Origin: Planococcus maitriensis
GTDB lineage: Bacteria > Bacillota > Bacilli > Bacillales_A > Planococcaceae
Assembly (NCBI RefSeq): GCF_003289925.1
Contig: NZ_QLZQ01000005.1
Location: forward strand, 124,001 to 188,000
Direction: 5' to 3'
DNA: 64,000 bases
Shown here: one piece after another, positions 7,327-15,081 of the stretch
Position numbering within the stretch: the first letter of the stretch is position 1
Layout of the letters: every line of letters starts with the position of its first letter
The notes under the pieces: generated by a model
Databases searched by the model: none
What the model saw: the letters and a program-made list of their open reading frames with translations, nothing else
Told to the model about the DNA's origin: nothing
Translations under genes and position numbers: made by a program

Positions 7327-8352
7327 ATGTTAGGGAAACAAGGATTCAATGAATGGGCAGCGGAATACGACGACACGGTACGCGAAAGCGAACGCCAAGG
7401 GACGTATCCGTTTGCGGGCTACAGCGATGTGCTGACGGAGATTTTCGAGGCAGTGGACGAGAAGCCCCAAGCGTCGGTACTGGATATCGGCTTTGGGACA
7501 GGTGCATTGGCATCTGCTTTATACGATAAAGGGCATCGCATTTTCGGGATCGATTTTTCATCTGAGATGATTGAGCGTGCCGAGAAGAAAATGCCGGAAG
7601 CGCAGCTGGTGGAATGGGACATGGCGGACGGCTTGCCGCCTGCTTTTGACGGGCTGTTTTTTGATTGCATCGTCAGTACCTACGCGCTTCATCACTTGGA
7701 GGACGAAGATAAATGGAGTTTCCTCAAGCAATTGCTGAAAAGGCTGGCGCCGGGAGGCACATTATGGATCGGTGATATCGCTTTTCGGACGGCGGAAGAG
7801 CGCCAAGCGTGCCGGAATGAATACGAGAATGTCTGGGATGGCAGCGAAGCGTATGTCGTTTTTGACGAGCTCGAAGCTGCCTTGTCCGATATCGCCAAAT
7901 GTGAATTCACTGCGCAGTCCCATTGCGGCGCCGTGATCCGGTTGCATCCGGAATGCCCGTTTTGCCATCCGGTTTACGATCCGGGACAGCGCATCGTTTT
8001 TGAAACCGCCAATTGCTGGTTCTTGCAGCACCCTAAAGCGCAAGGCGTGCTCGAAGGGTCGGGTGTCATTGTCCCGAAACAGCATCGCCCGTCGCCGTTC
8101 GGCCTGACGCCGCAAGAGTGGCAGGAGACACAGGAGCTGCTTGGGCTGGCGAAAACGTTTCTTGATCAAATAGCGCCAGACGGCTATACGCTTGGCTGGA
8201 ATGTCGGCGAAGCGTCGAACCAATCGATTGGCCATAGCCATCTCCACGTCATCCCGCGCTTCAATGACGAACCGTATGCCGGCAAAGGCTTGCGCCATTG
8301 GTTGAAAAAACCGGAGAACCGGCGTCCTGGCCAAGGCGGCGATAAACGATGA
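7327..8352 (+). CDS. Fusion protein: SAM-dependent methyltransferase + HIT domain
   Basis: One open frame of 341 residues joins two enzymes. Residues 1 to about 200 are a class I methyltransferase of the YrrT kind: FNEWAAEYDDTV, motif I VLDIGFGTGALA, motif II GIDFSSEMI, motif IV VSTYALHHL, and a terminal strand AQSHCGAVI. From about 205 on there is a HIT-family nucleotide-binding hydrolase: CPFCHP, SGVIVPKQHRPS and the catalytic HSHLHVIP triad. HIT proteins hydrolyse or transfer nucleotides from phosphoramidates and dinucleoside phosphates. A GTG in frame at 7931 could in principle start HIT alone but has no good ribosome binding site. The start shown has GGAG 7 bases upstream. The stop overlaps the next start (ATGA). 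Confidence 0.85.
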   Translation: MLGKQGFNEWAAEYDDTVRESERQGTYPFAGYSDVLTEIFEAVDEKPQASVLDIGFGTGALASALYDKGHRIFGIDFSSEMIERAEKKMPEAQLVEWDMADGLPPAFDGLFFDCIVSTYALHHLEDEDKWSFLKQLLKRLAPGGTLWIGDIAFRTAEERQACRNEYENVWDGSEAYVVFDELEAALSDIAKCEFTAQSHCGAVIRLHPECPFCHPVYDPGQRIVFETANCWFLQHPKAQGVLEGSGVIVPKQHRPSPFGLTPQEWQETQELLGLAKTFLDQIAPDGYTLGWNVGEASNQSIGHSHLHVIPRFNDEPYAGKGLRHWLKKPENRRPGQGGDKR

Positions 8353-8819
8353 ATTTAGCTGAACGCGCGATGACGGAGATGGATGCACGGGAAATCTTGG
8401 CTTGGCGCTATCCTTATCCATACGACTTCTATAACGGGGAAGCGTCGGATGAAAGTTTACAGGAGCTGATGAACGGCAGCTACCGCGTGGTGATAGAGCA
8501 GGGAGAGTTGTTCGGCTTTTATTGCACCGGGAAAGGGGCGCAGGTGCCAGCAGGCCATAACTGGGATGTTTATCCGCAAGGCCCTGTCGATATCGGGCTT
8601 GGCATGAAACCCGATCAAACCGGGGCGGGGAGAGGTCCAGCGTTTCTGGAGTTTCTGCTCGGCGAAATGGATAGACGCCATCCGGGCGAGCCTTTGCGCC
8701 TCACCGTCGCCCAGTTCAATAAACGCGCAATCCGCCTGTATGAAAAAGCCGGATTCATAAAAACTGGCGAATTCGAAACTGATTACGCCGCGTTCCAAGT
8801 GATGCTGAAGAATGAGTGA
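8349..8819 (+). CDS. GNAT family N-acetyltransferase
   Basis: A 156-residue acetyltransferase. ILAWRYPYPYDFYN at the N-terminus and DIGLGMKPDQTGAGRGPAFLEFLL with the glycine-rich acetyl-CoA loop are followed by LRLTVAQFNKRAIRLYEKAGF, the usual GNAT end. The start overlaps the stop of the methyltransferase-HIT gene as ATGA, which argues for translational coupling, and makes this the last gene of the series. The substrate is not known. Confidence 0.85.
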   Translation: MNLAERAMTEMDAREILAWRYPYPYDFYNGEASDESLQELMNGSYRVVIEQGELFGFYCTGKGAQVPAGHNWDVYPQGPVDIGLGMKPDQTGAGRGPAFLEFLLGEMDRRHPGEPLRLTVAQFNKRAIRLYEKAGFIKTGEFETDYAAFQVMLKNE

Positions 8820-8843
8820 CTTTCAGCTGGCATAGGCATCTGC

Positions 8844-8993
8844 TATAGTAAAAACAGGGCGGTATCTCTCAGGAACTGCACCTGTAAAAAAGTATAACAA
8901 CTCAATAGATCTGCCTTGATCTGAAAAATGACAGGGACGGAGAAACCGACGCAATCAAATTCTGCCCGTCCGCTTTTTGCGGCGGGCTTTTTT
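8844..8993 (+). promoter_or_regulatory. panB leader with alternative terminator/antiterminator pairing
   Basis: After a possible -10 box TATAGT (8844-8849) the leader runs about 170 nt to panB. It ends with a strong terminator: GCCCGTCCGC (8964-8973), T5 loop, GCGGCGGGC (8979-8987), then T6. An upstream GGACGG (8935-8940) can pair with CCGTCC (8966-8971) and would break the terminator stem. This is the layout of a transcriptional attenuator. The pan RNA motif is known from leaders of pantothenate genes in Firmicutes; whether this is a member was not tested. The hairpin could alternatively just terminate the GNAT transcript. Confidence 0.55.
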
Positions 8994-9023
8994 AAAAGGT
9001 TTCCTTCCCGGAAGGAGAGAACA

Positions 9024-9857
9024 ATGGAAAATACAGCCTCATTGATGAAAATGAAAAAGCAGGGGGACAAGATCGCCATGCTGACGGCCTACGATTACCC
9101 GTCCGCCAAAATTGCGGAAGCAGCCGGGATGGATGTGCTGCTTGTCGGCGATTCACTTGGCATGGTCGTGCTCGGCTACGATTCGACTGTCAAAGTGACC
9201 GTCGAGGATATGATCCATCACGGGAAAGCGGCGCGAAGAGGGGCAACGGATACCTTCCTCGTCGTCGATCTGCCGTTCGGTTCGTTCCATGGCAGCTGGG
9301 ACCGCACGCTTGAAAACGCCATGCGGATCTTCCAGGAAACGGACGCGCAAGCTTTGAAGCTCGAAGGCGCTGGTGAAGTGCTGGAAGTGACGCGTAAGCT
9401 CGTCGCCACCGGCATCCCGGTCGTCGCCCATCTCGGCTTATTGCCACAAGCAGCGGCCGTGCTCGGGGGATATAAAGTCCAAGGCAAAACCGCAAGCGCC
9501 GCGAAGCAATTGATCGAAGACGCCAAAGCGTGCGAAGCGGCGGGAGCCTGCATGCTCGTACTTGAATGCATCCCGCATCAATTGGCCGCACAAGTCGCGA
9601 AAGAACTCAACATCCCGGTCATCGGCATCGGTGCCGGCAGGGAAACCGACGGGCAAGTGCTCGTCTATCACGACACCGTTAAATACGGCTCGCACCATTT
9701 GCCGAAATTCGTCCAGTCCTACGCAGAAGCAGGCGAGACCATGCAACAAGGGCTCGCCCAGTACGTCGAAGAAGTGAAAAGCGGCGCGTTCCCGAAAGAA
9801 CAGCACCGTTTCACGATGAAAGAAGAAGAGCTCGAGCAGCTATACGGTTCGAAATAA
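9024..9857 (+). CDS. panB: 3-methyl-2-oxobutanoate hydroxymethyltransferase
   Basis: PanB (277 residues) makes ketopantoate from alpha-ketoisovalerate and methylene-tetrahydrofolate, the first committed step of pantothenate and coenzyme A synthesis. Signature parts are all present: [30 protein letters not shown] at the N-terminus, [14 protein letters not shown], the metal-binding aspartates, and [21 protein letters not shown]. Size is normal for the decameric TIM-barrel enzyme. The start ATG has GAAGGAG upstream; the longer frame begins inside the leader and is not used. panC and panD are not next to it, unlike in many Bacillales. A leader terminator suggests control by attenuation. Confidence 0.95.
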   Translation: MENTASLMKMKKQGDKIAMLTAYDYPSAKIAEAAGMDVLLVGDSLGMVVLGYDSTVKVTVEDMIHHGKAARRGATDTFLVVDLPFGSFHGSWDRTLENAMRIFQETDAQALKLEGAGEVLEVTRKLVATGIPVVAHLGLLPQAAAVLGGYKVQGKTASAAKQLIEDAKACEAAGACMLVLECIPHQLAAQVAKELNIPVIGIGAGRETDGQVLVYHDTVKYGSHHLPKFVQSYAEAGETMQQGLAQYVEEVKSGAFPKEQHRFTMKEEELEQLYGSK

Positions 9858-9907
9858 AAAAGATTGCCTTCAAAAGCCATGTTCATGGCGGATGAGGGCA
9901 ATCTTTT
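9857..9907. terminator. Bidirectional terminator between panB and the small membrane genes
   Basis: AAAAGATTGCC and GGCAATCTTTT form the stem at the ends of this segment; A and T runs on both sides let it serve panB (plus) and the minus-strand gene ending at 9908. Confidence 0.75.
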
Positions 9908-10177
9908 CTAATGGGTGCTTTTGGAAGTGTAGCCGATATACAAAAAGCCGAGGCCAGTAATCAAAGTCACAATTGCGAAGGCCATGCCGACAGCGCTCGC
10001 CCCGATACCGGAGCCGGCGAAGGGGCCGATAATTCGGAGAAACACAGCCATCACGAGAAAAGGCAGCAGGAAAGCCGTGATATATCCCGAATGAATCCAC
10101 CGGTGAGCTTGCTTGCCAGCAAAGGCCTTCACCGAAAAAACCAGCAAAGCAACATACGCAGCCAATACAAAAATCAT
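9908..10177 (-). CDS. Small membrane protein (89 aa), unknown
   Basis: An 89-residue protein with three predicted membrane helices (about 2-18, 30-50 and 62-82) and a short charged loop (KAFAGKQAHRW). No family was recognised. It is the last of five short minus-strand genes (11412 down to 9908), each encoding a polytopic protein of 74-99 residues, and it ends next to the shared terminator with panB. Confidence 0.5.
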   Translation of the reverse strand: MIFVLAAYVALLVFSVKAFAGKQAHRWIHSGYITAFLLPFLVMAVFLRIIGPFAGSGIGASAVGMAFAIVTLITGLGFLYIGYTSKSTH

Positions 10178-10210
10178 GAAAAGCCCCCAATCCTATTTGC
10201 AGTCAGTGGA

Positions 10211-10489
10211 TCACGGTTCCTGGAAGCCGAACTTCGCGACAAAAAGCAAAACGGCGTACAGCACAAAAAGAAAACCGTGGCCGCTGGTGAGCAGCATCCG
10301 GTAAACACCCTTGACCCCCGACCAGGCCGCTATGAATCCGATAGCGGCCAGTACGAGCGGCGAGTAGAAACCGAGCGCGAATAGCCCTTCGAATAATAGC
10401 GTCCCCAAACGGCTGGAAGAATAAGCGAAGGGGATGAGAAGCGCGAGAAACAACAGGAACGAAAAGATGGACAGCAATTTCTGTTTCAT
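10211..10489 (-). CDS. Small membrane protein (92 aa), unknown
   Basis: A 92-residue protein with three hydrophobic segments (about 4-20, 25-50 and 68-86). The ATG at 10489 is chosen over a longer frame because GAGGGGG stands 8 bases before it. It belongs to the row of five short membrane-protein genes on this strand. No homologous family was recognised. Confidence 0.5.
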   Translation of the reverse strand: MKQKLLSIFSFLLFLALLIPFAYSSSRLGTLLFEGLFALGFYSPLVLAAIGFIAAWSGVKGVYRMLLTSGHGFLFVLYAVLLFVAKFGFQEP

Positions 10490-10524
10490 GGAAAGAACCC
10501 CCTCATTAACTAGGATAAACCCGC

Positions 10525-10809
10525 TCAATAAGCCATGTATGCCCCCAGCGCCAGAACTATCATAATCGCCAACGCCCGGATCCAGATCAACTTATCGCTG
10601 ATGCCAGCTTTCTTTTCCAAATAGTATATGTAGTGAACTAAGATGATCAGCCCAGCACACGGCAGAAAAAACTCAGCGGGATTCGTACCCGCATTGCCGA
10701 TAACCAATTCAAAGATGCCAAAAGTCAAAAGCAACATCCCTATAGCGCCGATGCTTAAAGAAAAGTATGGGTTGTGTATCTTTTCTTTTCTTGATTGATT
10801 CGAATTCAT
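10525..10809 (-). CDS. Small membrane protein (94 aa), unknown
   Basis: A 94-residue protein, N-terminus charged (SNQSRKEKIHN), then three membrane helices (about 15-37, 44-63, 75-93). GAGGTG precedes the ATG at the normal distance. Third gene from the downstream end in the five-gene row of small membrane proteins; no family recognised. Confidence 0.55.
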   Translation of the reverse strand: MNSNQSRKEKIHNPYFSLSIGAIGMLLLTFGIFELVIGNAGTNPAEFFLPCAGLIILVHYIYYLEKKAGISDKLIWIRALAIMIVLALGAYMAY

Positions 10810-10848
10810 TGCTTCACCTCATTATTAGAAATTGCTTTAACCCTCTGC

Positions 10849-11148
10849 TTAAGCTGAGAAGGTCGCTAAAACAAACGGTGAAATCATCAATAAAACCGAA
10901 GCGGCGACCAATAAAATCGTAATCGGCCGGCGCAATTTGTCACGCTTTGTCCCTTGATACCAGCCCGAAAACTGCAATTTGTTGCGGTACAGCACAAAAA
11001 TCAGCAACAGCACCGCGCCGCCGCCGAGCCAGCGATACGGTTCGGTGTCAGGACTGCCCGAATAAAATCCTGCTAGAATCAACCCGCCGCCCATTCCCAG
11101 AATCGCCAATATGGCAAAGACGCGGATCAGTTCGAGAAGTGTCTTCAT
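10849..11148 (-). CDS. Small membrane protein (99 aa), unknown
   Basis: A 99-residue protein with helices at about 8-28, 38-53 and 74-97 and a basic cytoplasmic-looking loop (RNKLQF...GTKRDKLRR). AAAGGAGA lies upstream of the ATG at the right spacing. Part of the five-gene row. No function can be given. Confidence 0.55.
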   Translation of the reverse strand: MKTLLELIRVFAILAILGMGGGLILAGFYSGSPDTEPYRWLGGGAVLLLIFVLYRNKLQFSGWYQGTKRDKLRRPITILLVAASVLLMISPFVLATFSA

Positions 11149-11187
11149 CCGACTGTCTCCTTTCCGTAGCTTATGGCGTTCGATTGT

Positions 11188-11412
11188 TTAAAATCCGGTG
11201 ACCACTACTAAAAGAGACATCACCGAAACAAACCCTTGGAGCGCGCCTTCCCATCTTTTTTTCTCCCGGAAGCTTTCAGTGCTTTGCGATAAGAACATCA
11301 ATGCTAAAAAAGCGAAAATGAAATTCGGGAAAGGCTTAAATTCATTTCCGGTCAATAGGAGGGCTAATAAAAATAAGGCCACAATCGCCATCCCGGTATT
11401 GATTTTCCCCAA
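11188..11412 (-). CDS. Small membrane protein, possibly DUF3953 (YczI-like)
   Basis: A 74-residue protein with three helices. The pattern of a short first helix, LLTGNEFKPFPNFIFAFLALMFL, then a polar SxESFREKKRW turn and a final helix resembles the DUF3953/YczI family of Bacillus, but this is a by-eye likeness. The start is TTG with AAGGAGG about 11 bases upstream. A TATAAT at about 11474-11479 (minus strand) could be the -10 box for the whole row of small membrane genes. Confidence 0.5.
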   Translation of the reverse strand: MGKINTGMAIVALFLLALLLTGNEFKPFPNFIFAFLALMFLSQSTESFREKKRWEGALQGFVSVMSLLVVVTGF

Positions 11413-11560
11413 CAGAGTGAACCGCCTCCTTAAACGCTAATGGATCTTTTTCAAACGACTATTAAACGACTATTATTATAGAAAGAAATCTGTTTATTCT
11501 TTTCAGTCTAACATAAAAAAGGAAGAATTTAACTCCAGGTCAGAATTCAATAAATGCAGA

Positions 11561-11595
11561 AAAGGCAGCACCCGAAGTTTCCGGGTACTGCCTTT
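11561..11595 (-). terminator. Terminator of the M23 peptidase gene
   Basis: AAAGGCAG(C)ACCCG and CGGGT(A)CTGCCTTT form a stem with one internal mismatch; TTTT follows on the minus strand just after the M23 stop codon. Confidence 0.85.
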
Positions 11596-11614
11596 AACTA
11601 ATAGCGGCTGGTCA

Positions 11615-12934
11615 TTAGCCGCCGATATATGCTGCTGGGTTGACTGCGTTAGAACGAGATCCGTTCCAGCTGCCGATGTGGATTTCAAAATGCAAATGTG
11701 GGCCAGTTGAACGCCCAGTGTTGCCCATTCCGCCGATTTTCTGCCCTTGTGAGACAGCCTGGCCGACAGAAACATTGATGGAATTCAAATGAGCATAAGT
11801 AGTTGCGTAACTTTGTCCATTAATGACATGGGTAATGATGATGACGTTGCCGTAACCGCCCATAGCGCCAGCATGTGATACATAGCCGCTTGCTGCTGCA
11901 AGGATTGGCGTTCCTGGGCTGTTGGCGATATCAAAGCCTAGGTGTGTTTCAGCGCCTGCGCCGATGTCACGGCCGCCGAACCCTGAAGTGTGGCGTCCTG
12001 CTGCCGGGCGGATGAATCCAGCGCTTGATTTAGGCGCTGCCGCTTGAGTCACAGTTGCTGAAGAAGCGTTGGACTGTGCTGCTTTCTTCGCTGCCGCTTT
12101 GCGGGCTGCCGCTTCTTTCGCTTTGCGCTCCGCTTCTGCTTTACGTGCGATTTCCGCTAGACGGGCTTGTTCTTTGCCGATTTTCTTTTCGAGTGAAGAA
12201 CTGATGTTCATGGCTTTTGCATGTTCTTCTTCAAGTTTAGATTTTTCTTTTGCAAGGCGTTTCTGTTCTGCTTTCAACTCATCCTGCAAATCGTCTTGCT
12301 TTTTCTTTTGTGCATCCAATGAATTTTTCAACTCAACAAGTTCCGCTTTTTGGCCCTCTTGTTTCGCGAGCTTTTCTTCGACTTCCGCTTTTTGTTCAGC
12401 CAAAAGTTTTTTATCCGCTGCCTGTTCACGCATGATTTCACGGTCTGCCTCGATCAATGTGTTGACGGCAGAAGCGCGGTCGATAAAGTCGACAAAGCTG
12501 TTTGCCCCGAGCAATACATCGATATAGTCAACGGAACCGCCGCTCAATTGGATGGCGCGTGCCCGTTCTTTCAAAAGTTCTTCGCGTTCCGCGATTTTGC
12601 GTTCCAGTTCTTCGATCGATTCTTTCAACTCATCGATTTCGACTTTCGTTTGGTCGATCTGTGCTTGAACGCCATCGATCTTGCCTTGGGTTTCTTCGAT
12701 TTCACCGTTCAATTCCTGGATCTTATTCATGATTTTTTCAAGTTTCGTCTGGTTTTTGACGATTGCATTGTTCTTTGACTGGATTTCGGAATTCAAGTTG
12801 TTCTTCTTTTGCTCGACCTGTTGTTTTTCTTTTTCGAGGTCGGACAATTTATCAGCACTTGCTGCCGGCATGAAAATCGATAGCGCCAGAACAGCGGATA
12901 ACGCCGCTACGAACCATTTAGACCATGTGTTCAA
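11615..12934 (-). CDS. Secreted M23 peptidoglycan hydrolase with coiled-coil (EnvC/PcsB-like)
   Basis: A 439-residue cell-wall enzyme. A signal peptide (to about residue 27, AxA-like SAASA) is followed by a long coiled coil (about 30-260, rich in Q/E/K heptads), an Ala/Lys-rich linker (near 265-295) and a C-terminal LytM/M23 zinc endopeptidase: HLGFDI provides the first His and Asp ligands and HLHFE the HxH. Such proteins cut peptide cross-links during growth or division, often activated through their coiled coil by FtsEX. It starts at TTG with AAAGGAG 9 bases before. Alone between terminators. Resembles CwlO/PcsB-type architecture but with M23 rather than NlpC/P60 or CHAP catalysis. Confidence 0.88.
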   Translation of the reverse strand: MNTWSKWFVAALSAVLALSIFMPAASADKLSDLEKEKQQVEQKKNNLNSEIQSKNNAIVKNQTKLEKIMNKIQELNGEIEETQGKIDGVQAQIDQTKVEIDELKESIEELERKIAEREELLKERARAIQLSGGSVDYIDVLLGANSFVDFIDRASAVNTLIEADREIMREQAADKKLLAEQKAEVEEKLAKQEGQKAELVELKNSLDAQKKKQDDLQDELKAEQKRLAKEKSKLEEEHAKAMNISSSLEKKIGKEQARLAEIARKAEAERKAKEAAARKAAAKKAAQSNASSATVTQAAAPKSSAGFIRPAAGRHTSGFGGRDIGAGAETHLGFDIANSPGTPILAAASGYVSHAGAMGGYGNVIIITHVINGQSYATTYAHLNSINVSVGQAVSQGQKIGGMGNTGRSTGPHLHFEIHIGSWNGSRSNAVNPAAYIGG

Positions 12935-13168
12935 TGTGTTGTGCTCCTTTCATGTTTCCTTGCTTATGATTTTTTCTATATAAGAATTCTTTTCTGCAGT
13001 AATGATGCATGACCGAGGTCATGAAAAAAAGCCATCAAAAATTCCGGCAGACCCATTGTACCACCGCATAAACCTGTTTATTATTACAGTTTCTTATCAA
13101 TTCAGAGATCGGGCTGTCATAAGCGACATATAAGAAGGAGAAATGTAATCTTTTATAAGGAGAAAGTA
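12935..13168. other. Divergent intergenic region between the M23 and M14 genes
   Basis: No gene supported. A palindrome CATGACC-GA-GGTCATG occupies 13008-13023. Two purine-rich GGAG stretches sit near 13137 and 13160. No convincing WalR boxes (paired TGTAAT-like hexamers) could be found, though one TGTAAT-like hexamer is present near 13084-13089 on the minus strand. Confidence 0.4.
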
Positions 13169-13330
13169 ATGTTTTTGCAGAATAATTCATGTTTTCTATC
13201 ATTTTTGATAGGGCCAGGGTCAGCAGGAGGCTCTTGTTTCGCATTACGAAGGAATCGTTTTAATAAATTCGGCAGGAGACGAAGAAAGAAAAATGGAAAG
13301 GGTGGGATGGCAACATACAAAAAGGAGTGA
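13169..13330 (+). CDS. Candidate 53-aa basic small protein upstream of the M14 gene
   Basis: ATG at 13169 has AAGGAG 6 bases upstream and opens a frame of 53 codons: a hydrophobic, Cys-containing start (MFLQNNSCFLSFLIG), a Gly-rich turn and a strongly basic stretch (FGRRRRKKNGKGG). Its TGA at 13328-13330 lies directly after the GGAG that serves the M14 peptidase, so translation of the two could be coupled. Nothing is known of such a protein; it may be a leader peptide or a chance frame. Confidence 0.35.
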   Translation: MFLQNNSCFLSFLIGPGSAGGSCFALRRNRFNKFGRRRRKKNGKGGMATYKKE

Positions 13331-13337
13331 TGGATCG

Positions 13338-14387
13338 ATGAAATCGTTGAAAAAAGGGGCATTGACATTATCATTGGCGGGGGCTCTTGCATTAAGTGCG
13401 GTCCCGTTGAATTCTTCAGTAGTGGAGGCGGTCGGAAACGGGCCGGGATATGGGGGAAATGAGACAGTCAATACGTCCATTTTGACCACTTACTCGGAAA
13501 TGGCGGACTTTTTGCAAAAGCAGGAAGCCAAGCAAGAAAACATGGAACTGGAAGTCATCGGGCAAAGTGTCAAAGGCCGCGACTTATACGTAGCGAAATA
13601 CATGAGCAACCCAGAAAACCCGACCATCCTGTTCTTGACGCAGCAGCACGGAAATGAACAGCTGACGACAGAAGGCGCGCTTGAATTCATCAAGCATCTG
13701 GGCACCGGAAAAATGAAAGGCGTAACAGATAACGTCAATATCCTGGTGGTACCGATGTTGAATGCGGATGGCGCCATGGGAGATGTCGATTTTTCATTGG
13801 AGGATTACGTAGCGTCGGGCGACCGCAATTTAACGCGTTACAATGCAGTCGGGGTTGACTTGAACCGCGACCACATCACGAAAATCCAGCCGGAAACGAA
13901 AGCATTGCACACGAATGTGATGAGTAAATACGATATCGATTATATGATCGACTTGCATCACCAAGGGGCGAACAGCGAGCGCGACGGGGAATTGGTATCG
14001 GGATCGATTCTTTACCCAACCACTCCGAACGTAGATCCTGAAGTGCTCGAAGGATCGAAAAAACTGGGGGCAGTCGTCTTTGACGCAGTCGATTCAACAG
14101 GATGGGGCCATCTCGGCAAGTACCGCGGCGGCGACGCTGAAACCATCAGCCGCAATGGCATTGCAGTCGAATACGGCATTTCGACACTGCTTTTCGAAAT
14201 GCGCGGCATGTCCGACCATGAATACGAGCCTTATGTCCTTGGGCAGAAGAGCAATGGTTACTTGATCAAGCAAACCGTGACGACATTGGAATCGACTGTG
14301 CGCGCAATTGCGGACGGTTCGATCGATACGCAAGACACGTCGTTCTGGGATACGCTGGCATTCCAGCAAACCCGCGAAACGGAATAA
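13338..14387 (+). CDS. Secreted M14 zinc carboxypeptidase
   Basis: A 349-residue protein with a signal peptide (MKSLKKGALTLSLAGALALSA) and an M14-type catalytic domain: zinc ligands His and Glu in QQHGNEQ (near 105), third ligand His in DLHHQG (near 213), and the base Glu in LLFEMRG (near 292). The VGVDLNRD block (DLNR) binds substrate carboxylate. These enzymes remove C-terminal residues or cleave peptidoglycan peptides outside the cell. The ATG at 13338 is favoured as it begins the signal peptide and has GGAG 10 bases upstream. Terminated by a bidirectional hairpin shared with the convergent UspA gene. Confidence 0.9.
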   Translation: MKSLKKGALTLSLAGALALSAVPLNSSVVEAVGNGPGYGGNETVNTSILTTYSEMADFLQKQEAKQENMELEVIGQSVKGRDLYVAKYMSNPENPTILFLTQQHGNEQLTTEGALEFIKHLGTGKMKGVTDNVNILVVPMLNADGAMGDVDFSLEDYVASGDRNLTRYNAVGVDLNRDHITKIQPETKALHTNVMSKYDIDYMIDLHHQGANSERDGELVSGSILYPTTPNVDPEVLEGSKKLGAVVFDAVDSTGWGHLGKYRGGDAETISRNGIAVEYGISTLLFEMRGMSDHEYEPYVLGQKSNGYLIKQTVTTLESTVRAIADGSIDTQDTSFWDTLAFQQTRETE

Positions 14388-14394
14388 GACGAAG

Positions 14395-14429
14395 AAAAGC
14401 CTTTCCCGCTTTAGCCGGGAAAGGCTTTT
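14395..14429. terminator. Bidirectional terminator, M14 gene / UspA gene
   Basis: AAAAGCCTTTCCCG (14395-14408) and CGGGAAAGGCTTTT (14416-14429) form a perfect 14-bp stem with 7-base loop between two convergent genes. Confidence 0.9.
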
Positions 14430-14445
14430 CATATTGTGGACCCTG

Positions 14446-14910
14446 TTATTCGTCTGCGTCGATATCTTCCTGGTTTCTGCGGACCACGAGTACGTCGCAT
14501 TTGGCAGTACGGACGATGCGTTCGGAAACGCTGCCCATGATCAGGCGTTCCGCTGCGTTCAAGCCGGTAGCGCCACAAACGATGACGTCCACTTTCAGCT
14601 CATTCGCCAATTTTTTCGGGATGACCGTTTTCGGTGAACCGTATTCGATCATCGTATGGACATTCGTTGCACCGTGGGAAGAGGCTTCTTCCTTATAGCG
14701 GGCAAGCAGTTCTTCACCGCTTTTCAGTGCGCGTTCTGCAATCGTGCGGTCGTACGCTTCAATGGAGCCGAATGAGCGGTTATCGATGACATGCACCAAA
14801 TAAAGTTCCGCATTGTTCCGCGAAGCTGCAGCTGAGGCTTTTTTGAAAGCCCATTCCGCTTCCTTGGAACCATCCACTGCCACCATAATTCGGGAATATT
14901 TCAAAGTCAT
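14446..14910 (-). CDS. Universal stress protein, UspA family
   Basis: A 154-residue cytoplasmic protein of the ATP-binding UspA class: N-terminal strand YSRIMVAVDGSKEAEWAF with the ATP-contacting Asp, and the nucleotide loop G-x2-G-x9-G-S as GATGLNAAERLIMGSVSERI followed by the last strand CDVLVVR. Such dimers accumulate under starvation, redox or salt stress. AGAAGGAGG precedes the ATG. It lies divergently from fnr, about 170 bases away, but no Fnr box was found between them. Confidence 0.92.
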   Translation of the reverse strand: MTLKYSRIMVAVDGSKEAEWAFKKASAAASRNNAELYLVHVIDNRSFGSIEAYDRTIAERALKSGEELLARYKEEASSHGATNVHTMIEYGSPKTVIPKKLANELKVDVIVCGATGLNAAERLIMGSVSERIVRTAKCDVLVVRRNQEDIDADE

Positions 14911-15081
14911 TGTTCATTCCTCCTTCTATACTGCTACCTTTCGATACATCATCCGGGACTTCCTTCTTTTTTTAGAAAATTTCCTGAGTGCCTCGGAGGA
15001 TTTGTGAAAACGCATCCAAATTCCGTAAAATCTGTGGTACGCTTGAGAAAAGCATGAGCAAGAGAGAGGAGGGAGAACCCT

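Noticed and set aside
7762..8421. 219-codon minus-strand frame
   Set aside because: Antisense to the methyltransferase-HIT gene, no family features and no ribosome binding site.
12960..13168. WalR boxes before the M23 hydrolase
   Set aside because: Only a single TGTAAT-like hexamer was found, not the spaced pair needed.
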